In this document: positions 1-7,384 of the stretch, piece after piece
Layout: each line of letters opens with the position of its first letter
Numbering within the stretch: the first letter of the stretch is position 1
Assembly (NCBI GenBank): GCA_021443045.1
Contig: JABUUT010000025.1
Span: 1-14,999, forward strand
Direction: 5' to 3'
Length of the DNA stretch: 14,999 bases
Origin: Fibrobacteraceae bacterium
Lineage (GTDB): Bacteria; Fibrobacterota; Fibrobacteria; Fibrobacterales; Fibrobacteraceae
Position numbers and translations under genes: made by a program
The notes under the pieces: model-generated
What the model was told of the DNA's origin: nothing
Database searches by the model: none
What the model saw: the letters and a program-made list of their open reading frames with translations, nothing else

Positions 1-897
1 ATTTCAAAAATAGACCGCATTTACACTTTGGCACAATTTTTACCCCAGTTGCAAAAAGAAAAAGTAGACAAAATTCAGGAACTAAAAAACTACATCAACC
101 CAACCTTCATATCTGGCCTAAATGAGCAGGACCGCACCACCCTTTCAAAAATTTCAAACAACCTGGACATTTCTCCCATTTACGATGAGGAACTGCCCGA
201 CAACATTCGATATATGTTTAGCAGCAACCAAGGTGAAAATGGAATTTTTGCATTTATCTTTTCTAAAATAGACCCCAACAACGGTCTGGAATGCAGGCGG
301 CTGGTAAAAGACTTGAACCAAATCAACGATATTCGAAACAGGAGCATTTTGACGTATGGGACAACCATACTGCACGCCCATGTTCTAGACTTGGTGCTTT
401 CCAATTTTCATTTTGTAATTGTGTGTGGTGCATTTTTAGTAATGCTGTTCTTGCTTCTGTACTACAACCGCCTTAGTCGAGCTGTTTTTACCCTGCTTCC
501 ATCTATTTTTGCCATTTCTTGGTTGCTCATTCTTATGAGGTATCTTGGCATAGAAATATCTTTTTACAGCGCCTTGGCGTTTCCCATACTCATGGGGGCC
601 AGCGTAGACGGTTCCCTGCAGCTTTGGGCATCGTACTATGAGAAACAGGAAGGAACGGCCCTAACGGTTTTGCAAAAAAAATTTAGAACCATTATTTTAA
701 GCCAATTAACAGCATTGATTGGCACCTACGGTTTACTGATTTCTTCCCATCCAGGGTTACGAAGCATAGGAATTATTTCTCTGCTGGGTTTAATCTGCAT
801 TATGGTTTCACAGCTTACCATTTTCCCCTTAATTGCGGGAACCTTGGACAACTATCGTATCCACCAAAAGAAAAAGAAAGAACTGAAAAATGAGTAA
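1..897 (+). CDS. MMPL/RND-superfamily exporter, 3' part (truncated by window edge)
   Basis: The frame is open from the first base, so only the C-terminal ~298 residues are present; the TTG at 28 is probably an internal Leu codon. About 115 hydrophilic residues (extracytoplasmic loop) lead into five hydrophobic segments, the normal C-terminal half of an RND/MMPL protein. The segment PILMGASVDGSLQL matches the RND transmembrane motif PILxGxGxDYSIHL and keeps the Asp of the proton-relay region, although the usual following Tyr is Gly. The next segment (SQLTALIGTYGLLISSHPGL) fits the TTxxGFxxL(x)SxxPxL pattern of the family. The tail is Lys-rich (QKKKKELKNE) and presumably cytoplasmic. These proteins use the proton gradient to export lipids or other hydrophobic molecules; the substrate here cannot be read. 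The stop codon overlaps the next gene by 8 nt, so the two are probably translationally coupled. Confidence 0.85.
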   Translation: MSKIDRIYTLAQFLPQLQKEKVDKIQELKNYINPTFISGLNEQDRTTLSKISNNLDISPIYDEELPDNIRYMFSSNQGENGIFAFIFSKIDPNNGLECRRLVKDLNQINDIRNRSILTYGTTILHAHVLDLVLSNFHFVIVCGAFLVMLFLLLYYNRLSRAVFTLLPSIFAISWLLILMRYLGIEISFYSALAFPILMGASVDGSLQLWASYYEKQEGTALTVLQKKFRTIILSQLTALIGTYGLLISSHPGLRSIGIISLLGLICIMVSQLTIFPLIAGTLDNYRIHQKKKKELKNE

Positions 898-2068
898 AAG
901 TCTATCTTCACGCACAGAAAATATTGCAGCCTCTCTAACAGTGGCTATTGACACTCTAGCCAAACAAATGATTGCCGACGGAAAAGATATTGTGAGCCTC
1001 GGCGCTGGAGAGCCGGATTTTTTCACCCCCGACTTTATAAAAAATCAAGCCATCAAAGCCATTGAAGAAAATAAAACCCGATACACCTCTCCCCTTGGCA
1101 TTTTAGAACTCCGCAGGGCGATTTCAGATAAATTAAAAAGAGAAAACAACCTTAACTATGGCGAAAACCAGATTATTGTAACCAGTGGAGCCAAGCATGC
1201 CATTTTTAACTCTTTGGCCGCATTAATCAACCCCGGTGATGAAGTGATCATTCCCGCTCCCTACTGGGTTACCTACCCCGAATTAGTCAAGTGGCTAGGT
1301 GGTGTTCCTGTGTTTGTAACGGCCTCCAAAGAAGACCATTTTAAAATAAAAGCCCAGGCATTAAAGGCTGCATGCACCAGAAAAACAAAGGCCATTCTAA
1401 TGAACAATCCCTGTAACCCCACAGGTGCTGTTTATAATAAAGAAGAATTAGAAAGTTTGGCGAAGGTAATTGTGGATGAAGATATTTACTGCATTTCTGA
1501 CGAAGTGTACGAATATTTTTGCTACGAAAATGATTTTGTTTCTATTGGAACTTTCCCTGGCATGGAAGATCGCACCATTATTGTGAATGGTTTTTCCAAG
1601 TCTTTTTGCATGACCGGCTGGCGAGTGGGTTACGACGCGGCTCCCGAGCCCATTGCCAAAATTATTGGAAAAATCCAGGGCCAGGCAACCCACCACCCCA
1701 GCAACATAGCCCAGTACGGAGCCTTGGCAGCACTACAAATGGATAAGATGGAAGTGCAGAAAATGGCTATGGCATTCCGCAGGCGTCGCGACTACATGCT
1801 TGGCCGCATGGAAAAGATTGTAAACGAAAAGGTGCACGCCCCTGAAGGTGCTTTTTATTTGTTTGTGCCTGTAAGCCATTTGTACAACGAAAAAATTAAA
1901 GGTTCCGTTGAACTTTGCAGCTACCTTTTGGAAAACTTCAACCTTGCCATTGTGCCGGGAGCAGCCTTCGGTGACGATTCCTGCGTTCGTTTTTCATACG
2001 CGGCCAGTGACGAAACTTTACAGAAGGCCTGCGACCGTTTTGAAGTTGGCATAAAGTCTTTAAGATAA
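890..2068 (+). CDS. Class I PLP-dependent aminotransferase, aspartate aminotransferase type Ib
   Basis: This 392-residue cytosolic enzyme is full length for the family. Visible landmarks are the substrate-binding region with K102 (SGAKHAIF, equivalent to the distal-carboxylate Lys of Thermus aspartate aminotransferase), N176 in NNPCNPTG, D204 in SDEVY, the PLP Schiff-base lysine K237 in NGFSKSF, R245 in TGWRVGY (phosphate binding) and R367 in VRFSYA (alpha-carboxylate binding). Together they support aspartate/oxaloacetate with 2-oxoglutarate/glutamate as the likely reaction, though subgroup Ib also contains prephenate and broad-specificity enzymes. The ATG at 890 lies inside the end of the exporter gene, which suggests coupling; the upstream region is purine rich but has no strong Shine-Dalgarno sequence. 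Why a central amino acid enzyme sits between two exporters is not evident; it may be chance or may supply a precursor. Confidence 0.93.
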   Translation: MSKSLSSRTENIAASLTVAIDTLAKQMIADGKDIVSLGAGEPDFFTPDFIKNQAIKAIEENKTRYTSPLGILELRRAISDKLKRENNLNYGENQIIVTSGAKHAIFNSLAALINPGDEVIIPAPYWVTYPELVKWLGGVPVFVTASKEDHFKIKAQALKAACTRKTKAILMNNPCNPTGAVYNKEELESLAKVIVDEDIYCISDEVYEYFCYENDFVSIGTFPGMEDRTIIVNGFSKSFCMTGWRVGYDAAPEPIAKIIGKIQGQATHHPSNIAQYGALAALQMDKMEVQKMAMAFRRRRDYMLGRMEKIVNEKVHAPEGAFYLFVPVSHLYNEKIKGSVELCSYLLENFNLAIVPGAAFGDDSCVRFSYAASDETLQKACDRFEVGIKSLR

Positions 2069-2073
2069 TTTGT

Positions 2074-2079
2074 TATAAA
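2074..2079 (+). promoter_or_regulatory. Candidate -10 element (TATAAA) 7 nt before the FHA-ABC start
   Basis: TATAAA is followed by seven T residues and then the ATG at 2087, and no Shine-Dalgarno sequence lies between. This spacing would place the transcript start at or next to the ATG (a leaderless mRNA). No convincing -35 is visible; TTGGCA at 2046-2051 is 22 bp away. The gene may simply be read through from the aminotransferase. Confidence 0.35.
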
Positions 2080-2086
2080 TTTTTTT

Positions 2087-4165
2087 ATGAACGAATCCTT
2101 CAACATATTTTCTCCAGTAAAAGAAAAAACTTTTACCATTGGAAGAAAAGAGGAAAACGACCTCTGTTTCAAAGACATGCTTGTTTCTAGGCATCATGCC
2201 GTTATTGAATATGTTGCAGGGAAATTTGATGCCAAAGGTTTTTGGGTTCTTAAAAGTTTAACCCAGAACAGCGTTACTTTTTTAAACAAGGAAATTGCCC
2301 TAGAAGCAAAGCTTAGCGACGAAGATATTATTAGTATTGGGCCACACCAGTTGCGAGTCACCCTCAAAGACGACCACCTCACTTTGCTGGTGGTGGATCA
2401 AAAAGAAAATGGCCAATCTGTCGCCTTAAATAGGGATTGGACTACAGTTCCTTTGTCGGAAGATGGCTTTGACTTTGCCACAAGCAAGGCTCGATGGGTT
2501 AATGGGGGTGCCGAAATTCAGTTTCCTTCCAAGGTGGTAGACCAGAGGGGGCGAAGTTGTAGTAAAATTTGCCTAAAAGAAGGTGAAATAGCACGGCTCC
2601 CATGGCGAGAATTTGCCTTAGAAAATGGAGCGGTGCTAAGTAGAAAAGCGCCTCTAGGTTTTAATGTGAATGTGTACAACTTAGAGGTTTTCGCCCGGAA
2701 AAAGCAACTACTGAAGGATATAAACTTTGATTTGAAGGCAGGCGAAATCCTCGCCATCATCGGACGATCGGGCCAAGGAAAATCTAGTTTGCTAAAACTT
2801 TTTGCCGGAGAATACTCCTGCAGCAAAGACAGTGTGGTAACCATTGGTGGTTTAAACTACAAAGACAAAAGGATTCGTGAAAAAATTGCCATTCTGGAAC
2901 AGGATCCACCCCTTCGCCAAGACCTTACTGTAGAAGAGACGCTCCTCCACAGTGCCTATGTAACCATGGAAAAAAAAGACGCCCGCCAGCGGCTGGAAAA
3001 GTTCTGCGAACTTTTCGGACTGAGCGAGCGTAAACGCCATAAGATAAAAACGCTCAGTGGCGGCGAAATGCGCCGTACAGCCCTGGCCAGCTCCCTCATG
3101 GGGTCTCCAGGCCTAATACTGCTAGACGAACCCCTTTCGGGTCTGGATCCCTACAACTCCAAAATTCTTTGTACCCACTTAAAGCAACTTTCTTTTTTGG
3201 GCCACACCATTATTTTAACAACCCACAGTTACGAAGCCCTACATATAGCAAACAAAGTTTTGGTTATCCATCAGGGCGAACAAGCTTTTTTTGGAACCCC
3301 GCAAGGAGCCTACCAATACTTTAACACCAAAGACCCCGAAATTATTCTGTCGGGCCTTACCGATGAAACAGCAACACAATGGCGTGCCACTGGTGCTAGA
3401 ACCGGGCTTCCATCAAACCAATACAACTACCTCTTTTTTCCAAAGATCCATCGAAATTCCTTATTTGCCCATTACACCCTTATAGCCCTTAAGCAGTGGT
3501 CTAGAGACAAAGGAAAAATATCGGCCCTGGTGTTTCAACCTATTGTTATCGGTTTTCTTTTTTCTCAGATTTTTTCTGCAAAATCTTCTCTATGGACCAT
3601 AGCCTTTGCACTAATACTTTGTGCCAACTGGTATGCCTTATCTCAGTCTATTAGAGAGATTGTTCAAGAAAAAAATATTCTACGAGGTGAACTACGAAAG
3701 GGTCAAGGTGTTCTTCCAGTGCTTTCCTCCAAACTTTTACTGGCAACCCTAGCCTCCCTTGTGCAAATTTTGGCAACCTACGCCATACTTTCTACAAGGC
3801 TAACCCTTTCGCCACCATTAACCCACATATCCTTGGTATTTTTACTTTGCGTTTTACCAGCCGTAGGCATAGGTCTTTTAGTAAGCTCCCTTTCAAAAAA
3901 CGCAGGCCAGGCCAACGCCTTTTTGCCTCTACTTATTATTCCTCAGGTAGCTTTAGCAGGGGCTTTGGTACCTCTCGACCAAATGCAACCCATTGGAAAC
4001 GCCCTTTCTACCCTTATTTGGTCTCGGTATAACCAGAGTTCCCTTCTCAATTTGTTTCTGCAAAACCCAGATTCCCCATCAAATACAATTTGGGCGCTGG
4101 CATTGGCATCAACATTTTATATTATTACAGCAATTATCCTTTATGGGTTTAAAAAAGCAAAATGA
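2087..4165 (+). CDS. FHA domain - ABC ATPase - ABC-2 permease fusion exporter
   Basis: This 692-residue half-transporter has ABCG (White) order. An N-terminal FHA domain (~15-95) has the phosphothreonine-binding pattern G19-R20 ... N24-D25 ... S34-R35-H36-H37 and N61 in an NSVTFLN turn. A linker follows. The ATPase (~195-410) has Walker A GRSGQGKS (226-233), Q-loop Q272, signature LSGGE (323-327), Walker B LILLDE (343-348) and H-loop H380, so it looks catalytically intact. The ABC-2 type membrane domain (~460-690) has about six hydrophobic segments. The known comparison is Mycobacterium tuberculosis Rv1747, an FHA-ABC exporter phosphorylated by its neighbouring kinase PknF. Here too a Ser/Thr kinase gene follows, overlapping by ATGA, so phosphorylation-dependent control is a reasonable inference. 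The substrate is unknown; ABCG-type exporters often move lipids or glycolipids. It probably works as a homodimer. Confidence 0.93.
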   Translation: MNESFNIFSPVKEKTFTIGRKEENDLCFKDMLVSRHHAVIEYVAGKFDAKGFWVLKSLTQNSVTFLNKEIALEAKLSDEDIISIGPHQLRVTLKDDHLTLLVVDQKENGQSVALNRDWTTVPLSEDGFDFATSKARWVNGGAEIQFPSKVVDQRGRSCSKICLKEGEIARLPWREFALENGAVLSRKAPLGFNVNVYNLEVFARKKQLLKDINFDLKAGEILAIIGRSGQGKSSLLKLFAGEYSCSKDSVVTIGGLNYKDKRIREKIAILEQDPPLRQDLTVEETLLHSAYVTMEKKDARQRLEKFCELFGLSERKRHKIKTLSGGEMRRTALASSLMGSPGLILLDEPLSGLDPYNSKILCTHLKQLSFLGHTIILTTHSYEALHIANKVLVIHQGEQAFFGTPQGAYQYFNTKDPEIILSGLTDETATQWRATGARTGLPSNQYNYLFFPKIHRNSLFAHYTLIALKQWSRDKGKISALVFQPIVIGFLFSQIFSAKSSLWTIAFALILCANWYALSQSIREIVQEKNILRGELRKGQGVLPVLSSKLLLATLASLVQILATYAILSTRLTLSPPLTHISLVFLLCVLPAVGIGLLVSSLSKNAGQANAFLPLLIIPQVALAGALVPLDQMQPIGNALSTLIWSRYNQSSLLNLFLQNPDSPSNTIWALALASTFYIITAIILYGFKKAK

Positions 4166-5664
4166 ATACAGTGAATACAAACCAAAACTTCCCTCGTCCT
4201 TTTAACAACAACTACGAACTGCTGGGAACCCTCGGCAAAGGTGGCATGGGCTGCGTATACAAAGCCTTAGATAAAAAACTTAAGCGGGAAGTGGCTTTTA
4301 AAATCCTAGACTCAACGTCGGACCAAGAAGCTATTAAGCGTTTTTACTTGGAAGCCCAGGCCATGAAGGAATTGGACCACCAGAATGTGGTGCATGTATT
4401 TGACTTTGGTTCTCAAGGCAACCAACTTTTTATTTCCATGACCTATGTAAAGGGAACTGCCCTCTCCGACATTCTTCAGCAAAAGAGCCAGCTTTCTTTT
4501 GAGGCCATTGAAATTATAATTAAGCAAATTGCCCGTGGCCTGCTCTATGCCCACAGCAAGGGAATCGTCCACCGCGATGTTAAGCCATCCAATATCATGA
4601 TTACCCACGACAACCGCGTGTACCTCATGGATTTTGGCATTTCGTACATTCAGGAAATGGAAAAAGACCGCCTAACCCAAACGGGCATGACCATGGGAAC
4701 TCCAGAGTACATGTCTCCTGAACAGTGCCATGGCGATGAAGTAACGGTTCAGTCAGATATTTACAGCATGGGCGTTATTTTATACGAAATGACTTGTGGA
4801 AAGTTGCCTTTTACAGGAAACAAACCCATTGAAATAGCCCTAAAACATGTGCAAGAACCCCCTCCTCCTCCGGAATCTTTGCGCCCCGACTGCCCTCCTG
4901 CCCTTTCGAAATTGATACTCAAATGCATGAAGAAAAAATTGAATGAACGTTTTCATGACATGCAGGAATTTTTGGACGAATGCGACCAGGTATTTCCTCA
5001 AGAAGATACCCACGCACAGAAGCATCTTTCTAAAACAGGCTCTCTGCTGCAACAAAGCACCATTTCTCTTGTGGGGGCGGCTTCAAGAATTTCGCCTAGG
5101 GCCATCCACCGAAAGTTAACGGCAGTGGCAATTTCTCTGTTCCCCTTAATTATGATTTTGCTGGTTCTGCTTATGCTTACCCACAAGCCGGGAAAAACCT
5201 TGGGAGAATTGGAATGGAACGATGCCTTAGGCAACTACGAAACCACCTCCTTGGAACCTGATATAAGTGGGGGCTACCCTCTAAGCAACTTGAACGATAA
5301 AGATTTAAAAACGGCTTGGCTCTACACCATGCCACAAAAGCCCCAAAACCCAGTTCTTACCTTGTACTTTGACGACACAAAGTTGGTGACACATTTTGGC
5401 ATTGCTGTGGGATACCAAAAATCTATTGACGACCCATATGGGGATCGTTTTCGCAGTTTTAAAAAGCCTAAGAAACTGACTTTGGAAACCAAAGACGGCA
5501 TTAAGCAGCAGGTTTTATTGGAAAATGTGAAGGGGATGCAATACCCCACCATTAAATCCATGGAAACAAGCGAAATAAAGATTTATCTGGACGATGTTTA
5601 CGATACAGAAAACAGGGATTTTGCCATTTCTGAAATTCGTATATTTGGCATAGACTTGCAATAA
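4162..5664 (+). CDS. Membrane Ser/Thr protein kinase with extracytoplasmic discoidin-like domain
   Basis: This is a 500-residue Hanks-type kinase. The catalytic domain (~18-275) is complete: Gly-rich loop GKGGMG (25-30), ATP-anchoring K47 in VAFK, alphaC E64, catalytic loop HRDVKPSN (137-144, base D139), DFG at 157-159, an activation loop with T172, T174, T177 and T180 as candidate phosphosites, and SPE at 185-187 in place of APE. A Pro-rich stretch (PPPPP, ~233-237) lies in the C-lobe. A single membrane span is at ~318-340. The C-terminal ~160 residues, presumed outside the membrane, contain NLNDKDLKTAWL, VGYQKS, KKPKKLTLE and DFAISEIRIFG, which match the discoidin-like 'NADase-type glycan-binding' family. 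It starts inside the stop codon of the FHA-ABC gene (ATGA), so the two proteins are made together; the FHA domain is a plausible reader of this kinase's phosphothreonines. No PASTA repeats are present. Confidence 0.93.
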   Translation: MNTVNTNQNFPRPFNNNYELLGTLGKGGMGCVYKALDKKLKREVAFKILDSTSDQEAIKRFYLEAQAMKELDHQNVVHVFDFGSQGNQLFISMTYVKGTALSDILQQKSQLSFEAIEIIIKQIARGLLYAHSKGIVHRDVKPSNIMITHDNRVYLMDFGISYIQEMEKDRLTQTGMTMGTPEYMSPEQCHGDEVTVQSDIYSMGVILYEMTCGKLPFTGNKPIEIALKHVQEPPPPPESLRPDCPPALSKLILKCMKKKLNERFHDMQEFLDECDQVFPQEDTHAQKHLSKTGSLLQQSTISLVGAASRISPRAIHRKLTAVAISLFPLIMILLVLLMLTHKPGKTLGELEWNDALGNYETTSLEPDISGGYPLSNLNDKDLKTAWLYTMPQKPQNPVLTLYFDDTKLVTHFGIAVGYQKSIDDPYGDRFRSFKKPKKLTLETKDGIKQQVLLENVKGMQYPTIKSMETSEIKIYLDDVYDTENRDFAISEIRIFGIDLQ

Positions 5665-5692
5665 GGGCTCAACAAAAATCACAGATTATGCA

Positions 5693-5702
5693 GAGGGAGG
5701 GG
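5693..5702 (+). promoter_or_regulatory. Strong Shine-Dalgarno site of yraN
   Basis: GAGGGAGGGG ends 6 nt before the ATG at 5709. This purine-rich site supports that start codon and shows that the organism uses Shine-Dalgarno initiation for at least some genes, in contrast to the several genes here without one. Confidence 0.75.
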
Positions 5703-5708
5703 TAAAAG

Positions 5709-6098
5709 ATGGCCACATTTAATCGCATAAAAGGAAATTTTGTGGAAACGTACGCCGCGGCCTACTTGCGTAGAAAAGGCTACCGCCTTTTAACGCGTAA
5801 CTACGCGTACCGCGGCGGTGAATTAGACATTGTCGCCCAAGACGAAAATGACAATGCCATCGTCTTTGTGGAAGTAAAATCGGTATGGAACAACCGGCAA
5901 GGAAACCCAGCCTCTAGAGTGAACTACAAAAAGCAACAAAAAATTTGGCAAACCGCCTGCCATTTTTTATATGGTCATGGAGGCTTTGAACAAAAATGCC
6001 GATTTGATGTTCTTAGCGTGCGCACTTACCAAACACCCCCAACTTTTACACATATCCAAAACGCCTTTGAAGGAAAGCAAGTAATTCCCCAAGTTTAA
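5709..6098 (+). CDS. yraN: YraN/UPF0102 family putative endonuclease-fold protein
   Basis: The product has 129 residues, the usual length. It shows the family pattern: G9xxxE13 near the N-terminus, GGELDIVA (36-43) and VFVEVKS (52-58), then RFDVLSV near the end. E38/D40 and E55/K57 form a PD-(D/E)XK-like nuclease core, the fold shared with Holliday-junction resolvases. The cellular role of YraN is not firmly established; it is usually annotated as an endonuclease-like protein of DNA metabolism or natural transformation. It follows the kinase by 44 nt on the same strand and has its own strong ribosome binding site, so it could be co-transcribed but is probably functionally unrelated. Confidence 0.92.
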   Translation: MATFNRIKGNFVETYAAAYLRRKGYRLLTRNYAYRGGELDIVAQDENDNAIVFVEVKSVWNNRQGNPASRVNYKKQQKIWQTACHFLYGHGGFEQKCRFDVLSVRTYQTPPTFTHIQNAFEGKQVIPQV

Positions 6099-6123
6099 AA
6101 AATTGAATGACAATCAATTTTTT
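6097..6123 (+). terminator. AT-rich perfect hairpin after yraN
   Basis: Arms AAAAAATTGA (6097-6106) and TCAATTTTTT (6114-6123) are perfectly complementary over 10 bp with a 7-nt loop, and they overlap the yraN stop codon. The T-run forms the distal arm and is followed by GGGGGG. It is positioned as a transcription terminator, but the stem has only one G-C... pair per arm region and no separate U-tract, so strength is doubtful. Confidence 0.45.
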
Positions 6124-6146
6124 GGGGGGCTTCAATAAACATTTCC

Positions 6147-6250
6147 CTGGATCCTTCCCCTATCACTGCGTTCCAGGGTCAGGATGACACATTCGGGCTG
6201 GAACCTTTTTCTATGGATCCTTCACGACACAAGCCGTTCAGGATAACATC
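6147..6250. repeat. Two degenerate copies of a 'GGATCCTTC...CAGGATGACA' intergenic repeat
   Basis: Copy 1 (6147-6189) begins CTGGATCCTTC and ends TCAGGATGACA; copy 2 (6211-6250) begins TATGGATCCTTC and ends TTCAGGATAACA. The shared ends GGATCCTTC and CAGGAT(G/A)ACA resemble the widespread bacterial intergenic element CTGGATCCTTCGACTCCGCTCAGGATGAC, with the inner part diverged. The rest of the gap between yraN and the YciO gene (6124-6347) shows no gene. Confidence 0.5.
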
Positions 6251-6337
6251 ACTGTTGGCTAATAGCTGATAACCTAGTTTTAGATGACACATGATTTGCA
6301 GGATGTCCATTTTTTTTTATATTACCACATGTAAATC

Positions 6338-6342
6338 GGGAG
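6338..6342 (+). promoter_or_regulatory. Shine-Dalgarno site that sets the YciO-family start
   Basis: GGGAG ends 5 nt before the ATG at 6348. An earlier in-frame ATG at 6291 would add 19 residues with no family similarity, and no such site precedes it, so 6348 is the better start. Confidence 0.7.
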
Positions 6343-6347
6343 TTTTC

Positions 6348-6941
6348 ATGCGTTTCGAAGTTCATCCGGTAAATCCTCAGGCTAGAATTGTAAAGTTAGC
6401 CGCAGCCGCCCTAGAAGACGACGGTCTTGTGCTGTACCCCACCGAATCAGGGTACGCCATTGGCTGCAATGCCCAGTCTCCCAAAGCCATTCACAAGCTT
6501 TACGCCCTTAAAAAGCCCATGAAGAAATTCTTTATGGCCTTGATTATTCCCGACATAAAATCAGCTACGGACTATGCCCGTATCGATAATTTTGCCTTTA
6601 GCATCATGAAGCCCAGAGTGCCTGGGCCCTACACTTTTATTTTACCTGCCGACCCTCATATTGCTCGCCGTCTCGATGTAAAACGTCCCGAAATTGGCGT
6701 TCGCATGCCAACCCACCCCTTTTTTAAGGAACTGTTCCAACATTTTGACAAGCCCATACTCAGCACCGCCGCAAAGCTAAGCGACAACGATATATACGAG
6801 CCCGACGAACTTTGGAAAACCTTTGAACATTCCGTAGACATGATGGTTGACTGCGGAGCCATCGAAATAAACCCCACCAATGTGATAAGCCTTATTGGCG
6901 GCCAGGTCGAAGTAATACGAGGGGATCTTTTAGACCCCTAA
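6348..6941 (+). CDS. yciO: YciO/YrdC/Sua5 family protein (threonylcarbamoyl-AMP synthase-like)
   Basis: From the ATG at 6348 the product has 197 residues, close to E. coli YciO (206). Its opening FEVHPVNPQARI, the YPTESGYAIGC segment (30-40), DNFAFSIM, PGPYTFIL (92-99), IGVRMP (116-121) and LSTAAKLS (138-145) follow YciO closely. The YrdC fold binds ATP and threonine to make threonylcarbamoyl-AMP for the t6A base of tRNA. YciO-type members are paralogues whose main role is less certain, so a general tRNA t6A function should not be assumed. The gene converges on the membrane-protein gene at 6938, with the two stop codons overlapping by 4 bp, and no terminator separates them. Confidence 0.9.
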   Translation: MRFEVHPVNPQARIVKLAAAALEDDGLVLYPTESGYAIGCNAQSPKAIHKLYALKKPMKKFFMALIIPDIKSATDYARIDNFAFSIMKPRVPGPYTFILPADPHIARRLDVKRPEIGVRMPTHPFFKELFQHFDKPILSTAAKLSDNDIYEPDELWKTFEHSVDMMVDCGAIEINPTNVISLIGGQVEVIRGDLLDP

Positions 6942-7384
6942 AACATAATCCAGATGGCAATCCAGTAGACCATCAGGCAAAATTCCATTTCTTTTGAAAT
7001 ATTTGAAAGGAATGTGCTACATACGCAGCCCACCCCAATGGCCGCGATGCGGGTCCAAGATATATCGATGCCACGATAAAAAAGAGAGATTCCCCCAAAC
7101 AATTCCACCCAAAGCCAAAAGCACTGGGCCATTACCAAATAGCGGCGTCGCTTGTGGTTTAATGATGTAGTTGAAAAACAAAAGCAAAGGGCCAACATTC
7201 TAAAAGGATAATTTTCTACCATGGGGCTTGCAAGGTCAAAAGCTAGGGCCGAATACAAACAAAAAAATAGAAAGTTTCCTATTACAAATAAGCTATTTTT
7301 TATTAATTTATTTGAATAACGCCATAAAAATGCCGACATAGCCAAGGCAAGGAGGCATGCTAAAGAGTTAAATAGGGGGTTCAT
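6938..7384 (-). CDS. Small hydrophobic membrane protein of unknown function, last gene of cytochrome operon
   Basis: I do not recognise this 148-residue protein. It has about five or six hydrophobic segments (roughly 4-21, 31-50, 60-75, 82-103, 109-127, 133-148), very little soluble sequence, a basic loop HKRRR at 77-81 and several Cys but no CXXCH motif. The start is placed at 7384, where ATGA overlaps the stop codon of the ActC-like gene; an upstream in-frame start at 7414 would give a longer overlap and is less likely. Tight coupling suggests that it is a membrane subunit or assembly factor of the cytochrome complex. It is too short for ActF and lacks a clear ActD pattern. Confidence 0.75.
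   Translation of the reverse strand: MNPLFNSLACLLALAMSAFLWRYSNKLIKNSLFVIGNFLFFCLYSALAFDLASPMVENYPFRMLALCFCFSTTSLNHKRRRYLVMAQCFWLWVELFGGISLFYRGIDISWTRIAAIGVGCVCSTFLSNISKEMEFCLMVYWIAIWIMF

Noticed and set aside
2518..2844. 108-codon open frame antisense to the FHA-ABC gene
   Set aside because: It lies wholly over conserved ABC and linker coding sequence, with no ribosome binding site or recognisable motif.
4312..4608. 98-codon open frame antisense to the kinase domain
   Set aside because: It is fully opposite essential kinase motifs; its openness follows from the codon usage of the real gene.
6291..6347. Upstream ATG extending the YciO-family protein by 19 residues
   Set aside because: No ribosome binding site precedes it, the added residues do not resemble the family, and GGGAG marks the ATG at 6348.
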